Source: Actinomycetota bacterium
GTDB lineage: Bacteria > Actinomycetota > Acidimicrobiia > Acidimicrobiales > MedAcidi-G1
Direction of reading: 5' to 3'
NCBI GenBank assembly: GCA_014381745.1
Contig: JACNLA010000028.1
Coordinates: 124,001-188,000, forward strand
DNA: 64,000 nucleotides
Of this stretch, positions 37,152 through 44,851 are shown piece by piece. The number at the start of each line of letters is the position of its first letter. The first letter of the stretch is position 1. Both the position numbers and the translations under genes were made by a program. The notes beneath the pieces are model-generated. The model searched no databases and had not been told where the DNA came from. It saw nothing but the letters and a program-made list of their open reading frames with translations.

Positions 37152-38218
37152 GAGCCACCGATGGACTCGTCCTTGAGGGCATTTCCCAACAGGGTGTTGT
37201 TGTCTGAGTTCTCAACAGCCTCGACAAGCGCACCACCAGCGAGGTCCGTGTAAATGCCCGTTGTTGCGATGCTGGCATGCCCAAGGAAGTTTTGGATCAT
37301 GTTTGTCGACACGGACTGGTAGGCCAACTGGACTCCTGCCGTGTGTCGGAGGGAGTGCAATGAACGACCTCTCTTGACTGCGTTGGAGGTGGCGAGCCTG
37401 GTTGAGTCGGAACTCCCGGCTAAGCCTGCCTGCATGTAGATCTTTTCCAACCAATAGCGCAGGCGGGGATAGTTGAAGCGCTCACCGTCGTTTGTCAGGA
37501 ATAGCGGTTCATCGAGCCGGGCCGGGCCGAAACGCTCTTCACGCTCCTCCTGCCATCGTCTATTCACGGCGTCCAGTTCCGCCGACAGTGGGAGCAGGCG
37601 GATCTTCTGGCCCTTTCCTAAGACCCGCATCATCCACGTGGCACGTCCAGAAACGGGATCTAGGACCTCGCGTGTAATCCAGCCGACATCGGCCGAGATC
37701 GCTTCAGAAGCACGGAGGCCAAGAATTACAAGGAATGCACACATTGCGAGGTCCCGAGTTCCCCACCTGACGCTACTGACTGGTTCTCGGGGGTCCAGCG
37801 CCTCCTTATACAGGCGGTCTATCTCATCAGGGCGGAGGTAATCAGGATCAACTTGCTGGACAGCCAACTTTGCGACCTTTCGAATTCGGGCAATGTCGGG
37901 TACGGATTCAGCATGGCCGTTTCCAATGCAGAAGTCGAAAAATGACTTTAGAGAAGCAAGTGTCTGAGTGAGCGTGGACTTAGAGACCTCGCCACTGGCC
38001 CGCATTTCCCGAACCACGTTCGTCAGAGCGGCCTGATCAAGGGATGTCGCACCAAACTCACCTGGCGGAAGGTCAGAAAACGAGACCACCCTGCGGACAC
38101 CCTGACTATATGCACGGATTGTCGTTGCCGGTTTGTCCTCGTAGAGGGGAAGCGATTCAAGCCACTCCTTGACCACTGGGGACATCTCCTGAAGATCAGG
38201 CAATTTGCGATATGCCAC
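37148..38218 (-). CDS. Tyrosine recombinase (Xer/phage integrase family)
   Basis: A 356-residue tyrosine recombinase with both domains: an N-terminal SAM-like core-binding region and a C-terminal catalytic domain. The catalytic residues are present: Arg169 in GLRASEA, a Lys in GKGQK near 202-205, H288-x-x-R291 in HSLRH, His314 in LGHAS and Tyr323 in GIYTD. It starts at GTG 38218 behind a strong AAGGAGG. Base composition is visibly lower in G+C than neighbours (about 43% in the line 37921-37980 against roughly 60% elsewhere), suggesting acquisition, yet it is translationally coupled to yqgE. Could act as a chromosome-dimer resolvase or as an integrase; see the adjacent palindrome. Confidence 0.88.
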   Translation of the reverse strand: MAYRKLPDLQEMSPVVKEWLESLPLYEDKPATTIRAYSQGVRRVVSFSDLPPGEFGATSLDQAALTNVVREMRASGEVSKSTLTQTLASLKSFFDFCIGNGHAESVPDIARIRKVAKLAVQQVDPDYLRPDEIDRLYKEALDPREPVSSVRWGTRDLAMCAFLVILGLRASEAISADVGWITREVLDPVSGRATWMMRVLGKGQKIRLLPLSAELDAVNRRWQEEREERFGPARLDEPLFLTNDGERFNYPRLRYWLEKIYMQAGLAGSSDSTRLATSNAVKRGRSLHSLRHTAGVQLAYQSVSTNMIQNFLGHASIATTGIYTDLAGGALVEAVENSDNNTLLGNALKDESIGGS

Positions 38219-38225
38219 GATTACC

Positions 38226-38232
38226 CCTCCTT
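38226..38232 (-). promoter_or_regulatory. Strong ribosome binding site of the recombinase gene
   Basis: The minus strand reads AAGGAGG here, seven bases before the GTG start at 38218. It is one of the strongest Shine-Dalgarno matches in the window and fixes the GTG as the start. Confidence 0.75.
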
Positions 38233-38250
38233 CAACATCCTGGAATCAAT

Positions 38251-38266
38251 GATAACATTCGTTATC
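38251..38266. promoter_or_regulatory. dif-like palindrome upstream of the recombinase
   Basis: The sequence GATAACATTCGTTATC has perfect 6-base arms around a 4-base centre. Read as a Xer core site it is GATAA, a 6-base spacer CATTCG, then TTATC, which is the arm-spacer-arm geometry of bacterial dif sites (GATAA...6...TTATG in actinobacterial dif). The outer arm bases do not match actinobacterial dif well. It lies 33 bases upstream of the recombinase GTG and overlaps a possible -10 (TATCAT on the minus strand), so an autoregulatory operator is an equally simple reading. Confidence 0.45.
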
Positions 38267-38347
38267 TACACGCATGGTGGATGAGGACAGACAAACACAT
38301 CTTCGGTCAGGTAGCCATCCCCTCCCGGACGGCTAGCGTTGTCAGCC

Positions 38348-39625
38348 ATGCCTCGCATAGAGATAGAACTCACAAGCACCCTCAACGACGGTTCCTGGAC
38401 ATGGCGTGCCGCAGGGGCTCGTCAACCCAAGGGCAAGATCGACGGTGGCCTCCTTCCAAGTGGCGCCACGGTGGGCGACGTACTGCGAGCCGAGACCGAA
38501 CAGTTCGTTGACGGCATCGAGATTACTGGAGTGCTCCCACCTAAGGGAGGCGGCGGCCAACCGGACCTCCTCGAGATACTCGGTAGTGGCCGCAACGAAC
38601 CAGACGTCATCACCACCCTCGCCAAGAAGGGCAGATCCGGGCGCAAGGACGACCGGCCACGCCGTGATGGCGAAGGACGCGGCCGACGCCGCGACGACAA
38701 GAAGGGAGCGGGTCGACGCCGCGACCGCTCCGAAGGTGACGATGCGAAAGGCTCCAGCCAGCGAAAGGGCAAAGGCAGTCTGAAGGAGGGAGCACGCCGC
38801 CGCTCATCGTCAGCAGGGAAACCCGACAACCGCCACTCCCCCGCTGCCGCTCCAAAGGCAAAGCGCCTACGTCCGCGTCGCAGACACCGCAAGGCGGCGC
38901 TCGCTGCCCTCCCTGAGGAGCAGCAGCTAATTGGCCACCATCTCGCCCGTGCAGGGGTTCCCGGACTGCGCGATGCCATATCAGCCCAGAACAAGGCAGC
39001 CCGCGATGCTGGCGAGCCGGAAATTCCAATGGAGCTCCTCGTCCAGTTGGCAGAGAGAATCCATCCGCCCCTGCGCGTAGCCGACTGGCATGACAGGGCC
39101 GATGCGGCACTGGCCGGCATCTCCGACATAGACCTCCGCGACATCAGGTCGGTTGTCGTCGCCGCCGATTCGGCAGCCCGAACCGACGAGACCCGGGAAC
39201 TCGCCGAGAAGATCCGAGAGGGTCTCGCAGCGCGTGTCGACCACGAGCACAGCGAATGGATGGGCGAGGTCCGCTCAACCCTCGACGACGGCCGCATTGT
39301 GCGGGCCCTGCGGCTCAGCTCGCGACCCCCCAAGGCCGGCGCTCCCCTACCGGCCACCGAGCTGGATCGACTCGCCGAGGCTGCCAACTCAAGCCTCACC
39401 TCCCAGATCAGCCAGGACCGTTGGGCGACGATCATCGACGCTGTCGCCCTCTCACCTGTCCACCAAAGGGTCGTGCCAGCCGGCCTTCCTTCAGAACCGG
39501 GCGAGGAGCTCCTCGAGGTCATACGTCGTGTCTCAATGAACGTTCCCGCCATCGCCGCCCAGTTCGGCGTCGAGCCCGCACCCCCACGCCGGAAGCGACG
39601 CCCAAGGCGGCCAGCTGCATCCTGA
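38348..39625 (+). CDS. Hypothetical protein with basic linker
   Basis: A 425-residue protein from the ATG at 38348 (MPRIEIELTS); a TTG nine bases earlier is possible. I do not recognise a family. The first roughly 80 residues look like a small beta-rich domain. Residues about 85-180 are a highly basic, low-complexity linker rich in Arg, Lys, Gly and Ser, of the kind found in RNA-binding and ribosome-associated proteins. The C-terminal 240 residues are helical with repeated acidic and basic faces and end in a basic PRRKRRPRRP tail. The antisense frame over the same stretch is Arg/Ser-rich shadow coding. The RNA-binding idea is inference from composition only. Confidence 0.7.
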   Translation: MPRIEIELTSTLNDGSWTWRAAGARQPKGKIDGGLLPSGATVGDVLRAETEQFVDGIEITGVLPPKGGGGQPDLLEILGSGRNEPDVITTLAKKGRSGRKDDRPRRDGEGRGRRRDDKKGAGRRRDRSEGDDAKGSSQRKGKGSLKEGARRRSSSAGKPDNRHSPAAAPKAKRLRPRRRHRKAALAALPEEQQLIGHHLARAGVPGLRDAISAQNKAARDAGEPEIPMELLVQLAERIHPPLRVADWHDRADAALAGISDIDLRDIRSVVVAADSAARTDETRELAEKIREGLAARVDHEHSEWMGEVRSTLDDGRIVRALRLSSRPPKAGAPLPATELDRLAEAANSSLTSQISQDRWATIIDAVALSPVHQRVVPAGLPSEPGEELLEVIRRVSMNVPAIAAQFGVEPAPPRRKRRPRRPAAS

Positions 39626-39661
39626 CCCGTCGCTGGCCGGCATCGGTCAGTGGGCCAACCC

Positions 39662-40441
39662 ATGGCTAGTGTCGCCAGCGTGACAGTTCACTACGAGTCG
39701 CTCGACCGCGTCGGCGTGATCCGGCTCGACAGGCCCGAAGCCCGCAACGCGATCAACGGTGAGATGGCTACCGCCATCGAGAGTGCGATCGACAGCCTCG
39801 AGGCCGATGACTCGGTCTGGACCGGGATCCTCTGCGCCAACGGGCCTGCATTTTGTGCCGGCGCGGACCTAAAGGCCATCGCAGCAGGAGGAGCCAACCT
39901 GGCTACCGAACGCGGGGGCTTTGCTGGCCTCGTTGATCGAAACCGCGAGAAGCCGCTGATCGCTGCCGTCGAGGGCCCTGCAGTCGCAGGTGGAACCGAG
40001 ATTGTTCTGGCATGTGACCTGATCGTCGCCTCGGCAACGGCGCACTTTGGCATCCCCGAGGTGAAGCGATCGCTCATCGCTGCTGCGGGTGGCCTTTTCC
40101 GTTTACCTCAGGTCCTACCTCCGAAGGTGGCGATGGAGCTGGCACTGACAGGCGGCGACCTGAGCGCCGGCGAAGCCCACCGCCACGGAATGGTGAACCG
40201 GCTTACAGAACCTGGTGAGGCATTTGAGGTTGCGCTTCAGATGGCAGCCGAGATCAACGCCAACGCACCGCTTGCTGTCCGTGCCTCACGTCGGTCGATC
40301 CTGGCCACGCGTCACCTTTCAGACCCTGAAGCCAACGCCGTTGTCATGGAAGAGAGTCAAGGCGTGTGGCGAACCGAGGACTTTGCGGAGGGCCCGATCG
40401 CATTCGTCGAGAAGCGGACACCGGTTTGGAAGGGACGCTGA
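39662..40441 (+). CDS. Enoyl-CoA hydratase/isomerase family protein
   Basis: A 259-residue crotonase from ATG 39662 (a GTG at 39650 is the alternative). The oxyanion-hole segments are GPAFCAGADLKAIA and VEGPAVAGGTEIVLACDLIVAS, and GIPEVKRSL carries the usual Glu position. A His-containing HRHGMVNRL follows. The family covers hydratases, isomerases and dehalogenases of acyl-CoAs; this one is closest in pattern to fatty-acid beta-oxidation enoyl-CoA hydratases. It converges on the NUDIX gene with a 7-base gap. No other beta-oxidation genes are near. Confidence 0.87.
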   Translation: MASVASVTVHYESLDRVGVIRLDRPEARNAINGEMATAIESAIDSLEADDSVWTGILCANGPAFCAGADLKAIAAGGANLATERGGFAGLVDRNREKPLIAAVEGPAVAGGTEIVLACDLIVASATAHFGIPEVKRSLIAAAGGLFRLPQVLPPKVAMELALTGGDLSAGEAHRHGMVNRLTEPGEAFEVALQMAAEINANAPLAVRASRRSILATRHLSDPEANAVVMEESQGVWRTEDFAEGPIAFVEKRTPVWKGR

Positions 40442-40448
40442 TCGCGCC

Positions 40449-40889
40449 TCAGGTGCCACCAAAGACATCGCTGGCCGGTATCACGGCATTGTCGATGAGA
40501 AATGCCTCCATTCCCTCAACCAGGTCCATTTCCGAAACCTCCGCCAGGGGAACCCATCGTGCGTCCCTGACGTCGTCACCTCCGACCGGCTGACCTGATC
40601 CGAGAACCGTCACCTCAAAGTTCAAGATCACGTGATGGTGAGACGTTCCCGCCCGTTCAACCCACCCCAAGAGAGGCCCACAGAGGCCCTCAAGGCCGGT
40701 TTCCTCTCTCAGCTCGCGCACCACGGCAGAAATGAGCGACTCTCCAGCCTCTACGTGCCCTCCGGGGATCGCCCACTGCCCCAGCCCGGGCTCGGCGGCA
40801 CGTTGCACCATCAGGAGCGCACCGTCCTCGATCGCCACGGCTCCGACACAGAGTTCAGGTCGGCCGACGCTCACCTTCCGTCCAGCCAC
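40449..40889 (-). CDS. NUDIX hydrolase
   Basis: A 146-residue protein with a complete Nudix box, GGHVEAGESLISAVVRELREETGLEG, near residues 43-68, including the REUxEE metal-binding glutamates. The protein is just the Nudix fold with an ADP-ribose pyrophosphatase-like general pattern (VRELREETG, then a beta hairpin). Likely hydrolyses a nucleoside diphosphate linked to another moiety; substrate unknown. Its start overlaps the end of the upstream GNAT gene by 19 bases, so the pair is expressed together. Confidence 0.88.
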   Translation of the reverse strand: MAGRKVSVGRPELCVGAVAIEDGALLMVQRAAEPGLGQWAIPGGHVEAGESLISAVVRELREETGLEGLCGPLLGWVERAGTSHHHVILNFEVTVLGSGQPVGGDDVRDARWVPLAEVSEMDLVEGMEAFLIDNAVIPASDVFGGT

Positions 40890-41344
40890 CTGTGGACGAC
40901 TATTGCTCGAGCGACCATCCCCTGCACCTCGAAGAAGTTCTTGGTGGCCCTGTCGCCGGGAAGCGCCAGCGACTCGATCCCGAGGGCGCCGCGGCCAAGC
41001 GCCTCGTCACACAGGAAAGCCATCATGGTCTCTCCGACGGAAACGGACCTTGCGTCCACATCAACAAACAGTTCCTCAACCACTGCATGCATGTTGCCGT
41101 CCGGGGCCGGTGACACCCGCATGATTCCGTAGCCGACAGGGGTGTCGTCTATGCACCCTGTGACCACAACGATCTGGTCCGCCGCGAGACACCAGTCCAG
41201 ATGCCCTCTGATCCCAGCAGCCCAGGGATCCAGGCGCGAGAGAACTTCACCACCACGCTTGGGGGCCATCTCCTCCCGGGCCATCTCGCACAAGGTGACG
41301 AGGTCGGAAACGTCGGCTGGGGTCGCCACCCTCGCCGACTCCAC
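40871..41344 (-). CDS. GNAT family N-acetyltransferase
   Basis: From the GTG at 41344 the protein is 157 residues. The longer frame to 41533 runs back through the neighbouring acidic gene and gives a basic leader with no merit. The GNAT pattern is seen in VVEELFVDVDARSVSVGETMMAFLCDEALGRGA, the beta4-alpha3 acetyl-CoA-binding part, although the usual RxxGxG/A loop is degenerate (ARSVSVGE). The acceptor is unknown. It is followed by the overlapping NUDIX gene and preceded by the acidic zinc-ribbon gene after 19 bases, so all three probably form one unit. Confidence 0.7.
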   Translation of the reverse strand: MESARVATPADVSDLVTLCEMAREEMAPKRGGEVLSRLDPWAAGIRGHLDWCLAADQIVVVTGCIDDTPVGYGIMRVSPAPDGNMHAVVEELFVDVDARSVSVGETMMAFLCDEALGRGALGIESLALPGDRATKNFFEVQGMVARAIVVHRWLDGR

Positions 41345-41363
41345 GATCAGCGGGGTGAGCCGG

Positions 41364-41825
41364 TCACTTGATCGGGCCGCCGCAGTGTCCGCACTCGCCT
41401 GTTTCGGCAACAGCTGACGCCTGTACAAGGAGGAAACAGTGCGGACAGTGCAACTCTGTCTCCTGGCGTTCTTCGACGCTCTCCGGAGACACGGGCCTTT
41501 TGGGGTCCGAGCCGTCCTCGTCTTCTTCTTCATCGTCGTCGCCGGCGGCCAGTCGTTCCTTCAGGATGGCGTCCAACTCCGCCTCAACGTCGTCAGGGTC
41601 AGGGTCGTCGTCATCCTCGACGGTGCCGGCGCGCGCTGGTTTGGGACCGTCCTCGTCGTCTTCTTCATCATCATCGGCGTCAGGCCCATTTTCCTCGGGC
41701 GCGTCCTCTTCGCCGTCGGGCTCATCCTCAAAGTCCTCGTCTGGACCGTCACCGTCAAACTCGCCGTCGGGTTCGGCGCCGAGCTCCTCGTCTGGTTCTT
41801 CCTCGGTTGTCTTGTCTTTGCTCAT
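41364..41825 (-). CDS. Acidic DUF4193-like protein with C-terminal zinc ribbon
   Basis: A 153-residue protein that is overwhelmingly Asp/Glu for its first 100 residues. The end carries DDVEAELDAILKERLAA and then ETELHCPHCFLLVQASA...GECGHCGGPIK, two CxxC knuckles of a zinc ribbon. The C..CFL and the acidic DDVEAELD segment resemble the actinobacterial DUF4193 proteins, whose role is unknown. No enzyme motif is present. The acidic region makes the reverse frame look open; that frame is not real. A 108-base gap separates it from the ThyX-like gene. Confidence 0.7.
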   Translation of the reverse strand: MSKDKTTEEEPDEELGAEPDGEFDGDGPDEDFEDEPDGEEDAPEENGPDADDDEEDDEDGPKPARAGTVEDDDDPDPDDVEAELDAILKERLAAGDDDEEEDEDGSDPKRPVSPESVEERQETELHCPHCFLLVQASAVAETGECGHCGGPIK

Positions 41826-41933
41826 TGTGTCCTCGACGAATCTGGGGATCGCGGCCGGAGCATAGACACGATCCGGTGGTATCCGGTGCCAACGGGGTCA
41901 GAAGATGATCAGGCCCAAGCAAACCATGGAGGT

Positions 41934-43568
41934 TCAGGCTGGGGAGGAGCCGCTTCCGTCGGCCGCCCGGAATCGCTTCTGCTCGCTCTTGCGTTCCGAC
42001 TCGAGGCGCTCCAGATCAGTTCCAGCGGAGTGGTCAACGAATGTCATCATCTCGGCGATGGCGTGGTGCCCGGCAACGTCGCCGATTAGGCGGTGCATCT
42101 CCTGACAGACGGAACGGTATGCGGGGTGCCCCTGGGGTGAGGTCCTCAGCTCGAGAACGTGCATTGCCTCCCTGGCGTTCATGTGCATCATGTAGCGGAC
42201 CCGGTATGCAAGCGCTGCCGCGTACGGAGCCTGATCGGGAAATGCCGGCCGCATGGCATCGTGAAGAGCTGCCGAACGCTCCATAGACGAGTCGAAGCGG
42301 TCGCTGAGCCCTGCGTCGTCCACCTCGGGAGGCCTGACGAAGCCGTGATCCGTGCAGAGGCGCTGCCAGTCGATGGTCATCATTCGGTGACGCTGAAGAT
42401 CCCTGAACGCCCCGTAGTCCGACATCACGTCAAACCGGTATGCGGGTCGCTCCAACGCCCTCCCCGGCCGGTGTCTCCGGTTGGCCCGGTCGCCGACGAA
42501 TGCCTTGAGAACCGCGAGCCTCTCGTCAACGGTCATTGCTCTGGCGCGTGCCTCGATCGCACGATCGGACCTGTTGGAGAACGAGTACATGGCGGCACTT
42601 ACCAACTTGACCTCTGCATCAGGATCGAAGTCGGTCAGGTCGACCAACGGCGACTGGTCAGTGGGCTCCTCGCTTGGAAAGAGGTCCTCGACCATGTCGG
42701 TCATGCGGTCCCTGACATCGAGCATGTAGGAACCTGTCGCCTCTCCCCTGTCGGGAAGATCCACTCGTTTCAGAAACGATGGCACGACCTTGCGCAACTC
42801 CGCCATCATCAGCTCGGCATATGACCTGGCCTCGGGGAGGGGGTGGGAACGCATCCGAATGAGGAGGGCCTCGTAGGCCTGTCCGGAGGCGTAGATACCG
42901 ACGTTGGACAGGGAAGCGGCCGGCAACATTCCCCGGACTGCGTCGAACGCCTTGGCTGCCGTCGCCTGCCGGTATACGAAATCGGAGTCTGAGTCGGACT
43001 TGGGGGTCTGTAACCGGAAGTGGTTCGTCATGAGGGTCACCATCTCGGCGTAGTTCTCAAAGAGACGATCCATGTCGGCTATGTATCTGGTGCCCAGCGG
43101 TGATGAGAGGATCTCGGGGTCCCGGAAGTAGCGGTAGCGACCACCGAGGCGGGAGTCGTAGGCGATGTAGCGTGTGGACTGCTCGAGGTAGGACATGAGA
43201 CGGCCCCACTCCAGCACCTTGGTAAGCAGGTTGGATGCCTGTTCACAAGCCAGGTGAACGCCGCCCAACTGGGCCACGCTGTCGTCTCCGTATTCGAAGA
43301 ACACGCGGTCGTATAGCTCTTCGGCTCTCCGGAGGCCGACGGTGGCGTCGATCGTCTCGTCGCCGGACACGTCGAGTTCACCGACAAACTCCTCGAGGAA
43401 GAGCCGCCTGAGGCTCTTCTCGGAGCGCGAGTAGCGTGCAAAGAGTGCTCCCTTGACCACCTCAGGAAGGTTGACCAGGGCGAACACCGGTTGGTCGAGG
43501 TTGGTGAAGTAGCGGCGAAGAACGTCGGCTTCTTCGCTGCTGAATTCCTCTGCTGTGTAGGTGGACAC
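41934..43568 (-). CDS. Double-length ThyX-like flavin-dependent thymidylate synthase homologue
   Basis: A 544-residue protein made of two ThyX-like halves. The N-terminal half has EWGRLMSYLEQSTRYI, which keeps the R-x7-S and RY parts of the ThyX motif but has WG in place of RH. The C-terminal half has DLQRHRMMTIDWQRL (RHR at about 42375-42392 on the minus strand) but Arg where the ThyX Ser should be. Canonical ThyX is about 220-250 residues with one RHRx7S. Such long members exist in actinobacteria and are usually annotated as thymidylate synthase; true activity is not established. It may be needed because no thyA is visible here, but only 64 kb are seen. Confidence 0.78.
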   Translation of the reverse strand: MSTYTAEEFSSEEADVLRRYFTNLDQPVFALVNLPEVVKGALFARYSRSEKSLRRLFLEEFVGELDVSGDETIDATVGLRRAEELYDRVFFEYGDDSVAQLGGVHLACEQASNLLTKVLEWGRLMSYLEQSTRYIAYDSRLGGRYRYFRDPEILSSPLGTRYIADMDRLFENYAEMVTLMTNHFRLQTPKSDSDSDFVYRQATAAKAFDAVRGMLPAASLSNVGIYASGQAYEALLIRMRSHPLPEARSYAELMMAELRKVVPSFLKRVDLPDRGEATGSYMLDVRDRMTDMVEDLFPSEEPTDQSPLVDLTDFDPDAEVKLVSAAMYSFSNRSDRAIEARARAMTVDERLAVLKAFVGDRANRRHRPGRALERPAYRFDVMSDYGAFRDLQRHRMMTIDWQRLCTDHGFVRPPEVDDAGLSDRFDSSMERSAALHDAMRPAFPDQAPYAAALAYRVRYMMHMNAREAMHVLELRTSPQGHPAYRSVCQEMHRLIGDVAGHHAIAEMMTFVDHSAGTDLERLESERKSEQKRFRAADGSGSSPA

Positions 43569-43579
43569 GGGCGCTGAGG

Positions 43580-44794
43580 CTACGTCGTCGAGGGATCGCC
43601 CTCGCGGACTCCGGCAGATGAGGCGAACTCGTCTCGCGCTGCGTCCAGAAGGCCGCCCCCAGACCAGCAGTCCAGCACGGTCATAGCCATGGCGCGGGCT
43701 CCGTCCAGGAGTGCCTCGTCTGCTTCTGGGCTGACGGCGGCGGCAGCGAACTCGGTTGTATGGATGGCCGTGCCGGTGGGTGCCGTCTTGATCATCGGAT
43801 GGATGGAGGGAACCAGGTAGCTGACGTTTCCGAGATCCGTGCTACCCACAACCTGGTGATCGTCGGCCGGCATCACGTGACGCCCGAGGGTCGCCGAGTT
43901 GGCCACGTATGCATCCAGGAGCGCCTGGTTGTCTCGGACCTCGTTGTAGGAGGGTTGGATCAACTTGTGGGTCATGGTGCAGCCGCTGGCAAGTGCGCCG
44001 GCCTCAAGGCATGCGACGACTCGCTGTGCCAACTCGTCGGCACCCGCACGGTCGGGCGACCGCACGTACCAACTGGCCGCTGCCCGCTCGGGGACGATGT
44101 TGGCGCGCTGCCCGGCCTCGGTGAATATCCCGTGGATCCGCTCCTCTGGGGAGATGTGCTGACGCAGGGCAGCCACGTTCACGTAGCCCAGAACTGCTGC
44201 ATCGAGAGCATTCCTGCCGAACTCTGGAGCCGCAGCTGCATGCGCCGCACGCCCGGTGTAGACGACCCGGATCTGTTGTACTGCGAGGCTGGTGATATTT
44301 CGGAGGTCTGCATCGGCGGGGTGAACCATCATTGCGGCGTCAACGCCGTCAAAGGCTCCCCGCTCCAGCATCAGGACCTTGCCGCCGCCTCCCTCCTCTG
44401 CGGGTGTACCGAGAATTCGTATCTGACCACCCATCTCCTCGCAGACGGCCGCTGCGGCCAGGCCGGCTCCGAGTCCGGCGGTGGCAATAATGTTGTGACC
44501 GCACGCATGGCCTATTCCGGGTAGGGCGTCGTACTCGCAGAGCACCGCAACGAGGGGTCCTTGACTGCCGGCCGAGGCCTGAAACGCCGTGTCGAGGCCG
44601 TAGGCGGACCTGACCAGATCCAGCCCGGCATCGTCGAGTATCCCGGTGAGGAGGTCGTGGGCAGCGTGTTCCTCAAAACCCAGTTCAGGCTCTGCGTGAA
44701 TCCGATGGGAGGCTGTTGTGAGGGTGTCGGCCAACTCGTCGACCCGGTCGAGGACCCGTTGTCTTGCATGATCAGTGGTCATCGCATCTGCCAT
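43580..44794 (-). CDS. M20 family metallo-amidohydrolase
   Basis: From ATG 44794 the protein has 404 residues. The M20D/AbgB-type motifs are clear: EYDALPGIGHACGHN with the metal ligands, EEGGGGK with the catalytic Glu, and a dimerisation domain around TGRAAHAAAAPEFGRNALDAA. The final HTTEF block carries the last metal ligand. Such enzymes hydrolyse aminoacyl or aminobenzoyl-glutamate amides, often in detoxification or amino-acid salvage. No partner transporter is beside it. It starts 58 bases from the diacylglycerol-kinase-like gene. Confidence 0.88.
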   Translation of the reverse strand: MADAMTTDHARQRVLDRVDELADTLTTASHRIHAEPELGFEEHAAHDLLTGILDDAGLDLVRSAYGLDTAFQASAGSQGPLVAVLCEYDALPGIGHACGHNIIATAGLGAGLAAAAVCEEMGGQIRILGTPAEEGGGGKVLMLERGAFDGVDAAMMVHPADADLRNITSLAVQQIRVVYTGRAAHAAAAPEFGRNALDAAVLGYVNVAALRQHISPEERIHGIFTEAGQRANIVPERAAASWYVRSPDRAGADELAQRVVACLEAGALASGCTMTHKLIQPSYNEVRDNQALLDAYVANSATLGRHVMPADDHQVVGSTDLGNVSYLVPSIHPMIKTAPTGTAIHTTEFAAAAVSPEADEALLDGARAMAMTVLDCWSGGGLLDAARDEFASSAGVREGDPSTT

Positions 44795-44851
44795 GGCCGA
44801 ATCGTACAACCCCCACCCGGGCCGGTTCGTCCCCAACGGGGTGGCCCCTTC

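Noticed and set aside
38422-39663. A 413-residue antisense frame opposite the hypothetical gene
   Set aside because: It is Arg/Ser/Pro-rich shadow coding caused by the high G+C third position of the plus-strand gene, which has ordinary helical segments.
41439-42089. A 216-residue plus-strand frame across the acidic protein gene
   Set aside because: It is the complement of long Asp/Glu runs and starts of the ThyX-like gene end; it has valine and leucine runs from GTC/CTC codons and no motif.
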